A stretch of DNA of 25,920 bases from Bacteroidetes bacterium UBA2364 (lineage in GTDB: Bacteria; Bacteroidota; Rhodothermia; Rhodothermales; UBA2364): contig DDTM01000119.1 in assembly GCA_002344075.1 (NCBI GenBank), positions 1 to 25,920 of the forward strand. The letters are read 5' to 3'. The notes beneath the pieces are model-generated. The model saw only the letters and a program-made list of their open reading frames with translations, did not search any database and was not told where the DNA came from. The position numbers and the translations under genes are program-made. Below, piece by piece: positions 15,812 to 24,114 of the stretch (positions are counted from its first letter, which is position 1; each line of letters begins with the position of its first letter).

Positions 15812-17092
15812 ATGTTAGACATTCAAATCATCCGGGAAAATCCGGAACGTGTAAAAGAAGCCATCGTCCATAAAAACGCAGGCACAACCGAAGTAGTGGA
15901 CAAATTGCTCGTCCTTGATCTGGAGTGGCGCGAGACCCTCACAAAGTTGCAAGAGGTACAAGCCACCCTCAATATGCGCTCCAAAAGTATTGGAGACCTA
16001 ATGCGCAGTGGAAAAAAAGAAGCCGCAGAAGCCGCACGTCAAGAGACCACAACCCTAAAGGCCCACATCAAAGAAATAGAAGATTGGGCACGGTCTATGG
16101 AAGTGGAACGACATCAACTACTGCTCGAAATCCCCAATATTCCACATCCCGACGTACCGATTGGTCGTGACGAAAGCGGTAATCAGGTGGTGTTTGAATG
16201 GGGCGAGAAACCCACTTTCGACTTTCCTGCATTGCCTCACTGGGAATTGGCAGCCAAACACAACCTCATAGATTTTGAACGTGGCTCCAAAGTAACGGGA
16301 GCAGGCTTTCCATTTTATATCGGAAAGGGAGCCCGCCTACAACGTGCCCTTATTAATTTTTTTCTCGATTTAGCAGTGGACGAAGGCGGCTATACCGAGA
16401 TTCAGCCACCCCTGATGATCAATGAAGCCAGCGGCATCGGAACAGGGCAATTGCCCGACAAAGAAGGCCAAATGTATGAAGCCACCCTCGACCGCTTCTT
16501 TATGGTTCCTACTGCTGAGGTTCCGGTTACCAATTTTCTCCGTGACGAGATCTTAGACGAAAGCCAATTACCCCTCTTATACTGTGCCTATACACCATGT
16601 TTTCGTCGTGAAGCGGGTAGTTATGGCAAAGACGTTCGGGGCCTCAACCGCCTCCATCAGTTCGACAAAGTAGAATTGGTGCGCTTTGTCCATCCCGAAA
16701 CCAGTTATGAACACTTAGAAAGCATCCGCGCAAATGCAGAAAATGCCTTGCAAAAATTGAGATTGCCCTATCATCGCCTTTTGATGTGTACGGGAGATCT
16801 CGGCTTTACACAAACCAAAAAATATGACCTTGAGGTGTGGAGTGGAGCACAAGCACGCTGGCTCGAAGTTTCCTCGGTATCCAACTTCGAAACTTTTCAG
16901 GCACGCAGGGCCAATATTCGCTTTCGTGCATCAGGCAACAAAAAGCCCCAGTTTGTGCATACCCTAAATGGTAGCGGACTTGCGCTCCCACGCATTGTTG
17001 CCGCACTTTTGGAAAATGGTCAACAAGCCAATGGCAGCATTCACTTGCCCGAAGCCTTGATTCCATATGCCGGATTCGATACAATTGGTTGA
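15812..17092 (+). CDS. serS: Seryl-tRNA synthetase
   Basis: It has 426 residues, the usual length, when started at the ATG at 15812 (MLDIQIIRENPERVKEAI). The upstream ATG at 15716 lies inside the previous gene and adds a non-homologous leader. Residues about 30-105 form the two-helix coiled-coil arm that grips the long variable arm of tRNA-Ser. The class II catalytic core follows: MVPTAEVPVTN (serine site, TAE near residue 234), motif 2 FRREAGSYGKDVRGLNRLHQ (264-284) and motif 3 NGSGLALPRIVAALLENGQ (386-404). It charges tRNA-Ser (and tRNA-Sec where present) in the cytosol. All key residues look intact. It lies between rmlD-like and the cysteine desulfurase gene in a compact plus-strand run. 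Confidence 0.97.
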   Translation: MLDIQIIRENPERVKEAIVHKNAGTTEVVDKLLVLDLEWRETLTKLQEVQATLNMRSKSIGDLMRSGKKEAAEAARQETTTLKAHIKEIEDWARSMEVERHQLLLEIPNIPHPDVPIGRDESGNQVVFEWGEKPTFDFPALPHWELAAKHNLIDFERGSKVTGAGFPFYIGKGARLQRALINFFLDLAVDEGGYTEIQPPLMINEASGIGTGQLPDKEGQMYEATLDRFFMVPTAEVPVTNFLRDEILDESQLPLLYCAYTPCFRREAGSYGKDVRGLNRLHQFDKVELVRFVHPETSYEHLESIRANAENALQKLRLPYHRLLMCTGDLGFTQTKKYDLEVWSGAQARWLEVSSVSNFETFQARRANIRFRASGNKKPQFVHTLNGSGLALPRIVAALLENGQQANGSIHLPEALIPYAGFDTIG

Positions 17093-17133
17093 TAACTTTA
17101 CAAATCGGTTTATAATATCAGAAAACCGCGTCT

Positions 17134-18294
17134 ATGTCCGTGTACCTCGATCATGCAGCCACCACGCCGCTCGACCCTTCAGTCCTGGAGGCGATGATGC
17201 CTTACCTCACCTCGGAGTACGGGAATGCATCGTCGGTACATCGTTTAGGGCGAACGGCGCGGTTTGCGATCGAAGATGCCCGCCAGCAGTTTGCACACCT
17301 CATTGGTGCTGAAGAAGGCGAAGTGGTCTTTACCAGCGGCGCTACCGAGTCGAACAATTTTGCACTTAAAGGGACGCTCAAACCTGGAGACCATTTTATC
17401 ACCAGTCTTGCAGAACATGAAGCGATTTTGGAACCTGCAAAACACCTGCAGAAACAAGGGGTTGAAGTCACCTTTCTGAAACCCTACCCCAACGGAACGG
17501 TCTCGGCAGAACAGGTAGAGAATGCGTTGCAAGTCAATACGCGGCTCGTCTCGGTGATGTATGTAAATAACGAACTGGGAACGGTTTCCCCCATTCCCCA
17601 AATAGCCGAAATTTGCCGTAAAAATGGGATTTTATGCCATACAGATGCCGTTCAGGCAGCGCTGTTCCGGCCAAGAATGGATATATTGGACGTGGACATG
17701 TGTTCATTTTCTGCACACAAGGTGTATGGCCCAAAAGGGGTGGGGGCCTTGTATATTCGTGCAGGCACTCCCGTTCAAACCACTTTGATTGAAGGTGGCG
17801 CACAAGAACGCAGGCGACGCGGCGGCACAGAAGCTGTTGCACAAGTTATCGGCTTGGTCACGGCCTTTGAACAAACTATTACCAAAGCCGAAGAACACCT
17901 TCTCTATTTAGAAACCATTAAGGCCCATCTGATCAATCAACTGGAAGTTTATCTAGGAGGAAGGTATATCTGGAACACGCCGCAAGACGGAACCCCCACC
18001 TCTCCCCATATTCTGAACCTTTCCTTCCCGCCTGTAAACGATGAACCGATAGACGGCGAAATGTTGTTGCTAAATATGGATATGGCAGGGTTTATGGTCT
18101 CCAGTGGATCCGCTTGTACCAGTGGCGCCGTTGAACCAAGCCATGTTCTCCAAGCGATGGGCGTTCCAGAGAAAACAGCCGCCGCCACCATTCGGTTTTC
18201 GTTGGGAAAGCATACTACCCCGACCCATATAGAAGCCGCTGTCTTGGCCCTTGCTCGTATTTTAGACCGCATGGGCCGCAAAACAAACGGATAG
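17134..18294 (+). CDS. Cysteine desulfurase, NifS/IscS type
   Basis: This 386-residue PLP enzyme takes sulfur from cysteine for Fe-S clusters or tRNA thiolation. YLDHAATTPLDP opens the protein. Pyridoxal-binding features are AEHEAILEPA (His95), HTDAVQA (Asp171, Gln174) and SFSAHKVYGPKG (Schiff-base Lys196). The catalytic cysteine is Cys328 in SSGSACTSGAVEPSHVL, the long mobile-loop form of NifS/IscS; SufS has a different Cys motif. No iscU, sufU or mnmA gene lies nearby in the window, so the acceptor is unknown. The gene follows serS by 41 bases and converges with the large fusion gene about 120 bases downstream. Confidence 0.93.
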   Translation: MSVYLDHAATTPLDPSVLEAMMPYLTSEYGNASSVHRLGRTARFAIEDARQQFAHLIGAEEGEVVFTSGATESNNFALKGTLKPGDHFITSLAEHEAILEPAKHLQKQGVEVTFLKPYPNGTVSAEQVENALQVNTRLVSVMYVNNELGTVSPIPQIAEICRKNGILCHTDAVQAALFRPRMDILDVDMCSFSAHKVYGPKGVGALYIRAGTPVQTTLIEGGAQERRRRGGTEAVAQVIGLVTAFEQTITKAEEHLLYLETIKAHLINQLEVYLGGRYIWNTPQDGTPTSPHILNLSFPPVNDEPIDGEMLLLNMDMAGFMVSSGSACTSGAVEPSHVLQAMGVPEKTAAATIRFSLGKHTTPTHIEAAVLALARILDRMGRKTNG

Positions 18295-18413
18295 TAGCGC
18301 AAGAACGGCATTACGCCATATGAGACCAACTTTGTATGTCTCGATAGATATACAACTTGCCTGGTAAATACATCTTACCCACCCGTGACCGAACTGCCGA
18401 AAAGACCTAAGCC

Positions 18414-21400
18414 TTACGGGCGTATAGAAATCAACTCATGCAAAATCTCACCAAACCGATTTACCAATAAGTCTGCATTTTCTATATCAAACGGCATCGG
18501 AGGACGAATTTTAACAACATTATGAAAAGGCCCATCTGTACCAATCAAAATGCCATGTGCCCGCATTCGGTTGACCACGTATTGTGCTTCACGGTCTGCG
18601 GGCGTTTGTAACGCATCACGGACCAATTCTACTCCGCCAAACAAACCCGAACCTCGTACATCCCCGATGATCGGAAAATCCGACTGTAGTACCCGTAGTT
18701 GCCCCCATAACCGATCTCCCACGTGTTTTGCATGTGCCATCCAATTTTCTTCCTGCACCACATTCAATACTTCTCGCCCTACCACACACGAAACCGGATT
18801 GCCGCCAAATGTACTAAAAAACTCCATCCCATTGTGAAATGCCGCTGCAATTTCGGGCGTTGTGACGAGCACCCCAATCGGATGACCGTTTCCTAAAGGT
18901 TTACCCATAATCACCATATCGGGCACAACACCATGCGCCTCGAATGCCCAAAAATGCGTCCCGATACGACCCAACCCGGTTTGTACTTCATCAGCGATAC
19001 AAACCCCACCCCCTTCTCGGATGGCCTGATACACTGTGCTTAAATACCCTTTTGGTAAAAAAAGTTGCCCGCCAACACTGGGACAAGTTTCGGCAATAAA
19101 GCCACAAACCCCTCGCCCAGTGGCTTTTAATTCCTCTATCTTTGCATAAACCGCCTGTGCATACTTTGTACCAGCCAACAAATCTTCGGCTTTGTACGCA
19201 CCACGAAAAAGATCGGGCAAGGGCAGCGTATGCACCCAATTGGGCGGCCCATTTCCGCCAGGCCCATTGTGTTTATAGGGGGAAATATCAATCAGGCTTG
19301 TTGTATGGCCATGATAAGCCGCATCAAGCACCATCAGATCTTTTTGGCGGGTAGCGGTGCGGGCCATCCGGAGGGCCAACTCATTGGCTTCGCTCGCTGA
19401 GTTTAAGAAATAGCACACCGAAAGCGGCGCGGGCAAGGTCTTACACAATGCCTCTGCGTATTCCAGTATGGCATCATGCAAATATCTTGTATTCGTATTT
19501 AGGATAGACATTTGCCGGCAAGCAGCCTCCACAATCCGAGGATGCGCATGTCCTACATGCGGTACATTATTGTAACCATCTATATACCGCCGGCCTGTTT
19601 CGTCAAAAAGATATTGCTTCCAGCCGCGCAATACTTTTACAGGTTCATCATACCCCAAACTCAGGTTAGCACCCAAACGCAATTGCCGCTTAGACCAAGT
19701 ATTGGCTTTAGACGGTTTTTCTGGCGGAAAGCATCGTGACGCAATGCCGCATATCTCATTAGGATCCGGAGAAAGTTCCGTCCAAACATTCCTTTCAGAT
19801 GCCAATGCCACCCCCGGAAAATCAGTCCCTAATCCCAAATCATCCACCATCACCTGAAAATGTAGGTGTGGTGGCCAGCCCACATTTTCGGCCTCCGACC
19901 CCAACTCACCCAAAGGATCGCCAGAACGCACTTCTTGCCCCACTTTTTTATCCAACAAAGACGCCCGGCTTAGATGACCATACAACGTGTAGAAGTCTTC
20001 CCCTTCGGGTGTCAGATGTTTAAGCAAAACAACACCGCCATAGTCTTGTGGCAATGGATTAAAGGCAAATGCGTGAATGGTTCCCGCTAAAGGAGCAAAA
20101 ACCATCGTCCCAACTGGGGCAAAAAAGTCCATACCCAAATGAATGGTCCGAGATTCATCTGTAAGACGTGTACCCGTCTTAAAAAAGGGTGCATTGTACA
20201 ATAAACGAGGCTCATTATAACGCCCAACCGCCACCTGTTTGTTATGCTTTTCCATTTCGGTAACAATGCGCGAACCCAGCACCGCCGCAACATTTTGTAT
20301 CGGATCGCCAGCAACCAAAGGACTGTCCACACCAAGGTCTATCACCAACGCATCCTCTGACTCCAAGCCGGAAACAACCGGAACACGCCGTGTTTGGGTT
20401 ATCTGCGTGGCCAAATAAGCCTTGATTTGGGACTGTTTGGGCGAGGCCGAGTATCCGCAGGCCACCCTTAAAACCGCTGTTGCTGTCTTCATATTTATCG
20501 CGGCCAATCGTGGAATGGTCCGGCGGATAGGTCCTTGCGAAACACCAATGTACGCATCTTGTGGTCGCAAGGCTTGTTCTTTTGCCGCCATACAAATACT
20601 CACGGAAAGACGCATACAAACCAAAACAAACAAAACGGAAAGTTCAGTTTCAGAAAGCGGATTAACGGAATGATATCCCTTTGCAACTTCTCCAATCACT
20701 TGTATGGGGTGTTCCTTATCTAAACAGGCATATGCTGTAGCAATAGCAAGTTCATTGATCGTATGCGCCTTTACCATATCGCCAAAATCCAGCACCGCAC
20801 TAATTTGCCCACCTTCCATTGCCGAAAATCCAGAGGGGTTTACCAAGAAATTATGATCATTTGCATCATTGTGGATGGTACTTTGCCGAAGCCCTGCCCA
20901 AACTTCTTCTGGAATAACAGAATATTGTTTTAGCACTTGCTCGATCCATTCCCTTATATGGATATCCGCCACATACACCAATTTATCTGTAATAACTGAG
21001 GCTGCATTAGACAAATTCCATTCAGTATTTTGGTTTATGAAGGCAACATCGAGGGATTCTAAGGCCTTGTCTAATGCCCCCAACGTGCGGCCCCAATCAA
21101 ACAATAACTTTTTGTTGTGGTATCGAAGCGTGGCAATAGGCCTACCGGGCATATGGCTCATGCACCAAATCCAATAATGCACACCATTTTTCATTGCCCG
21201 ACCCCAGTTTTCCCCACTTAGGGTGGTGATCATTTCGGGGCATGGAATACCAGCCTGTACGGCCTGTTGCATGGCCATTTGTTGCAGTCGAATAACTTCC
21301 AGCGGCTCCCCCGCGTTGACGATTTTGAGGACTACCCCTTTACCCGATTCGGCTTCTATCCAGAAATTTTGGTCTTTATAACTGGGTAAGGGCCTCACAA

Positions 21401-21473
21401 CGCCCGCCCTGCCAAAAATCCGGTTGGCCAAAACAAGCACCTCCGAAGTCGAAAAATCTGGAATACCAATCAT
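18414..21473 (-). CDS. Trimodular enzyme: APH-type kinase, M23 metallopeptidase and class-III aminotransferase/phospho-lyase
   Basis: It has 1019 residues. Residues about 20-330 are an aminoglycoside-phosphotransferase-like kinase with HNDANDHNFLVN (His201, Asp203, Asn208) and LDFGD (Asp229, Asp232). Residues about 425-560 are an M23/LytM peptidase with IHLGMDFFAP (His445, Asp449), YGHLS (His500) and PPHLHFQ (His536, His538), all zinc and catalytic positions present. Residues about 600-1019 are a class-III PLP enzyme with NSASEANELALRMAR, IADEVQTGLGRIG (Asp828) and MGKPLGNGHPIG (Schiff-base Lys858). The end modules match the human hydroxylysine kinase (AGPHD1) and ethanolamine-phosphate/phosphohydroxylysine phospho-lyase (AGXT2L1) families. 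Bacterial fusions of these have been noted. Likely role: phosphorylate an amino alcohol, then eliminate phosphate and ammonia. No signal peptide is seen, so the M23 part may be cytosolic and structural. Start ATG 21473. Confidence 0.9.
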   Translation of the reverse strand: MIGIPDFSTSEVLVLANRIFGRAGVVRPLPSYKDQNFWIEAESGKGVVLKIVNAGEPLEVIRLQQMAMQQAVQAGIPCPEMITTLSGENWGRAMKNGVHYWIWCMSHMPGRPIATLRYHNKKLLFDWGRTLGALDKALESLDVAFINQNTEWNLSNAASVITDKLVYVADIHIREWIEQVLKQYSVIPEEVWAGLRQSTIHNDANDHNFLVNPSGFSAMEGGQISAVLDFGDMVKAHTINELAIATAYACLDKEHPIQVIGEVAKGYHSVNPLSETELSVLFVLVCMRLSVSICMAAKEQALRPQDAYIGVSQGPIRRTIPRLAAINMKTATAVLRVACGYSASPKQSQIKAYLATQITQTRRVPVVSGLESEDALVIDLGVDSPLVAGDPIQNVAAVLGSRIVTEMEKHNKQVAVGRYNEPRLLYNAPFFKTGTRLTDESRTIHLGMDFFAPVGTMVFAPLAGTIHAFAFNPLPQDYGGVVLLKHLTPEGEDFYTLYGHLSRASLLDKKVGQEVRSGDPLGELGSEAENVGWPPHLHFQVMVDDLGLGTDFPGVALASERNVWTELSPDPNEICGIASRCFPPEKPSKANTWSKRQLRLGANLSLGYDEPVKVLRGWKQYLFDETGRRYIDGYNNVPHVGHAHPRIVEAACRQMSILNTNTRYLHDAILEYAEALCKTLPAPLSVCYFLNSASEANELALRMARTATRQKDLMVLDAAYHGHTTSLIDISPYKHNGPGGNGPPNWVHTLPLPDLFRGAYKAEDLLAGTKYAQAVYAKIEELKATGRGVCGFIAETCPSVGGQLFLPKGYLSTVYQAIREGGGVCIADEVQTGLGRIGTHFWAFEAHGVVPDMVIMGKPLGNGHPIGVLVTTPEIAAAFHNGMEFFSTFGGNPVSCVVGREVLNVVQEENWMAHAKHVGDRLWGQLRVLQSDFPIIGDVRGSGLFGGVELVRDALQTPADREAQYVVNRMRAHGILIGTDGPFHNVVKIRPPMPFDIENADLLVNRFGEILHELISIRP

Positions 21474-21526
21474 GATTACCTATATCATCACTTGAGATTA
21501 ACAAGAAACTTTTTATCGCCGACAAC

Positions 21527-21553
21527 CAAAATATCTGCCTTAATCGAGTTCAA
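21527..21553 (-). promoter_or_regulatory. Possible promoter for the trimodular enzyme gene
   Basis: On the minus strand a TTTTTTG stretch (TTG at 21551-21553) is followed 17 bases later by TATTTTG (21527-21533), close to the Bacteroidota -33 TTTG and -7 TAnnTTTG elements but one base short of the latter. It lies about 55 bases upstream of the ATG at 21473. Confidence 0.28.
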
Positions 21554-21621
21554 AAAAGAAGTTTAAAGGAAGTCTTATTTATGTCGTACATTTTCTAACA
21601 CATCCGCACTTAATATTTTCA

Positions 21622-21629
21622 TAAATTTG
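21622..21629 (+). promoter_or_regulatory. Possible Bacteroidota -7 element for the ktr pair
   Basis: TAAATTTG matches the TAnnTTTG -7 consensus exactly and sits 48 bases before the ATG at 21677, allowing a leader of about 40 bases that includes the hairpin at 21651-21667. No clear TTTG -33 element is found 19-22 bases upstream, so the call is tentative. Confidence 0.35.
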
Positions 21630-21650
21630 CGCCTTGTTTTTTTAAACATA

Positions 21651-21667
21651 CTGCAAATTTTTTGCAG
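21651..21667 (+). promoter_or_regulatory. Perfect inverted repeat overlapping the ribosome binding site of the ktrB-like gene
   Basis: CTGCAAA-TTT-TTTGCAG is a perfect 7-bp inverted repeat with a 3-base centre. Its last bases overlap the AGGGA Shine-Dalgarno sequence (21666-21670), which lies 6 bases before the ATG at 21677 and decides that start over TTG 21662. As RNA it could hide the ribosome site; as DNA it could be an operator. Confidence 0.5.
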
Positions 21668-21676
21668 GGACTACTT

Positions 21677-23404
21677 ATGAAGCTAATTGATAACCTAAGT
21701 AACCAATGGGGCATCCCACTTTTTGTATTGCTCTCCATTGTACTCTATGCTGGCATCCCGGAACTACATTGGTGGGTGATTCCAACATTCATCTCCGTTC
21801 CTTACTATCTACTTTTTGCCAACCGTTTCTTTCAACGCTATCGCCAATTCAAATCCAGATTGGTCAGACTCCTCGCCATTTTTGTCTCCACCCTGCTGAC
21901 AATTATTTTCTTCACGAGTTTGGTCAGTTCTTTATTTAGTCACAGCGACTTCTCAAGCAGTCTTTTTATTTATATCCTTATTTTTCTGACTGTTATAGAC
22001 CTTTCCGATAAAACCTTTCTTAATTCTGATGCCAAGATAGACCCAACCGTCTTGTTTGTCTTTACGTTTGCCGGCGTCATCTTTATCGGGGCTATTCTGC
22101 TGATGTTGCCCAATAGTACAACACAAGGCATCACGTTTATAGACGCCTTATTCACCTCAACAAGTGCCGTTTGTGTAACTGGCTTGGCTGTTTTAGACAC
22201 CGGAAAAGGATTCACGACCTTTGGGCAGTTTATTATTCTAATTCTGATACAGGTTGGAGGGCTGGGTATCCTCACCTTCACCAATGTTTTTGGGGTATTT
22301 TTCCGAACCAACCGCTCCTTTAAGAATATTTTACTGGTTCAAAACTTGGTTGGTTCGGACAGTCTGAGCGAAAACACCCGCGTCCTACTGAAGATTATCG
22401 TATTTACGTTTGTCATTGAAGGCTTAGGAGCCTTGTTCATATACTTTTATGCCCCCGATTTCGGTATCTTCTTTGCAGTTTTTCATTCTATCTCCGCATT
22501 TTGTAATGCAGGTTTCTCGCCGCTTTCTGCCAGTTTATACGAAAGCAGCGTGCGCTTTAATTATGGGTTTCATACCACCGTTGCAATATTGATCATTTTG
22601 GGCGGCATTGGATATAGCGTATTACTTGCCACCTACAATATTATCCATTTCAGGATCGAAAAGATCGTCAGACGTTTGTTACAATTGGTCCCACCCCATT
22701 ATTCCAAAAGCAGTACCCGATACGAGGTAAATGCCCGCCTGGTTTTGTGGACAACCGCTGCGTTACTGGTTTTTGGAATGCTGACTTTTTACGTCTTCGA
22801 AGCCAATGGCACACTCCGTGAACACCCCACATTTTTGGGGAAATTAGCAGTTTCTTTCTTTGGTTCGGTCACACCCCGCACGGCTGGTTTTAATTCGGTG
22901 GATATTGCCGCGATGTCACGGCCCATGATTCTGATTTATTTGCTCCTAATGTGGGTGGGTGCTTCGCCAGGATCTACGGGAGGCGGGATTAAAACCACGA
23001 CTTTTGCCATTGCCTCGATGAATATCTTTAACCACATTCGAGGGATCAATAAGATGGTCATTAGATGGCAATACATTACCCGATCGCTCATTAGTCAAAC
23101 TTCGGTAATCATCAGCCTGTCTTTAATTGCCATTGGAACCGGAACCTGCATCATAGCCGCACTCCAACCAGAACTTGATGTACTCCAGGTTGCTTTTGAG
23201 TGCTTCTCTGCATACGGAACCGTGGGCCTCACGATGGGCATCACGTTTACGCTGAGTACTGAAAGCAAAATTGTAATCATCCTACTCATGTTTCTCGGAC
23301 GGGTCAGCTTCTATAACTTCCTGATCGGTATTTTTTCTTTCTTTACCAAGCCGCCTCCCGAAAAACGAATCCATTTTCCGGATGCCAAAATCCTGATTAA
23401 CTAA
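21677..23404 (+). CDS. ktrB: Ktr/Trk-type potassium uptake channel subunit (KtrB/TrkH family)
   Basis: This 575-residue membrane protein has four pore-loop repeats, each with its filter glycine: SAVCVTGLAV (about residue 169), AFCNAGFSPL (279), TPRTAGFNSV (404) and AYGTVGLTMG (517, counting the middle Gly). The conserved intramembrane segment after repeat three (WVGASPGSTGGGIKTTT) and the LGRVSF segment near the end are also family marks. Extra hydrophobic helices at the N-terminus precede the core. It moves K+ (with Na+ or H+ dependence in relatives) across the inner membrane, gated by the adjacent RCK subunit 11 bases downstream. The start is chosen by AGGGA six bases upstream. KtrB is favoured over TrkH because its partner is a single-RCK protein; the distinction is not certain. 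Confidence 0.9.
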   Translation: MKLIDNLSNQWGIPLFVLLSIVLYAGIPELHWWVIPTFISVPYYLLFANRFFQRYRQFKSRLVRLLAIFVSTLLTIIFFTSLVSSLFSHSDFSSSLFIYILIFLTVIDLSDKTFLNSDAKIDPTVLFVFTFAGVIFIGAILLMLPNSTTQGITFIDALFTSTSAVCVTGLAVLDTGKGFTTFGQFIILILIQVGGLGILTFTNVFGVFFRTNRSFKNILLVQNLVGSDSLSENTRVLLKIIVFTFVIEGLGALFIYFYAPDFGIFFAVFHSISAFCNAGFSPLSASLYESSVRFNYGFHTTVAILIILGGIGYSVLLATYNIIHFRIEKIVRRLLQLVPPHYSKSSTRYEVNARLVLWTTAALLVFGMLTFYVFEANGTLREHPTFLGKLAVSFFGSVTPRTAGFNSVDIAAMSRPMILIYLLLMWVGASPGSTGGGIKTTTFAIASMNIFNHIRGINKMVIRWQYITRSLISQTSVIISLSLIAIGTGTCIIAALQPELDVLQVAFECFSAYGTVGLTMGITFTLSTESKIVIILLMFLGRVSFYNFLIGIFSFFTKPPPEKRIHFPDAKILIN

Positions 23405-23415
23405 GCACTATACCC

Positions 23416-24114
23416 ATGAAATTTATTATCATCGGACTGGGCAACTTTGGTTCACATTTAGGAATGCGCCTGATTGAAGAGGGGCACGAGGTGATGGGCG
23501 TGGACAATAGTTCTGCCCATATCGAAATGTATAAGGACAAGTTGACCCATACCATCTGCGCAGACAGTAGCGACGAATTGGTCTTACGGCGTATTCCGCT
23601 GGACGAATCTGATTATATTATTGTGAGCATCGGAGAAGACTTAGGTGCTTCGGTGACCACAGTGGCATTGCTCAAAAAACTATGCCAAACTAAAATCATT
23701 GCTCGTGCCATTTCCCCTATCCATCATACTATTTTAGAAACGATGGAGGTCAACCAAATCATTGAGCCGGAGGCAGAATATGCCGACGAGTTCTCGAAAA
23801 AATTTGGCCTTAAAGGTGCGGTTAAATCATTGGCTTTAGATAATAAATTTGAAATCGCCGAAATCGAACTACCCCAAAAACTCATCGGAAAAACCATCCA
23901 AAACTCGCAATTACGTAACAAATGGGGGCTGAACGTGGTAACGGTAGTACGAAAGACCATTTCCAAAAACATCTTTGGGAAAACCGTGCGTGGCCGGAAT
24001 GTATTGGGCGTTCTTACCCCCGAAACCATTCTGGAAGAAGGCGATATTTTGGTTCTTTTCGGATTGTACTCCGATCTAAGAAACTTCAGCGAGCATATGG
24101 AGACCTCGTTCTAA
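23416..24114 (+). CDS. ktrA: Ktr/Trk potassium uptake regulatory subunit (single RCK)
   Basis: This 232-residue protein has one RCK_N and one RCK_C module, the KtrA/KtrC size; E. coli TrkA is twice as long. IIGLGNFGSHLGMRLIEEGH is the Rossmann GxGxxG, with Asp30 (VMGVD) ending strand two, which favours NAD(H)/nucleotide binding. CADSSDE (Asp50) and IIEPEAEYADEF are further ligand-binding features of RCK_N. RCK_C spans about 145-225 (LPQKLIGKTIQNSQLRNKWG, then EEGDILVLFG). The octameric ring gates the channel subunit in response to ATP/ADP. It lies 11 bases after ktrB with an evident shared transcript. Its stop overlaps the stop of the convergent gene by 4 bases. Confidence 0.9.
   Translation: MKFIIIGLGNFGSHLGMRLIEEGHEVMGVDNSSAHIEMYKDKLTHTICADSSDELVLRRIPLDESDYIIVSIGEDLGASVTTVALLKKLCQTKIIARAISPIHHTILETMEVNQIIEPEAEYADEFSKKFGLKGAVKSLALDNKFEIAEIELPQKLIGKTIQNSQLRNKWGLNVVTVVRKTISKNIFGKTVRGRNVLGVLTPETILEEGDILVLFGLYSDLRNFSEHMETSF

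Noticed and set aside
18295..18413. Bidirectional terminator between the desulfurase and trimodular genes
   Set aside because: Only a 6-bp TTGTAT/ATACAA pairing with a long loop and no T-run is visible; too weak to call.
21662..21676. TTG start of the potassium channel gene at 21662
   Set aside because: The AGGGA ribosome site lies inside those codons at correct distance from the ATG at 21677, so the later start is preferred.
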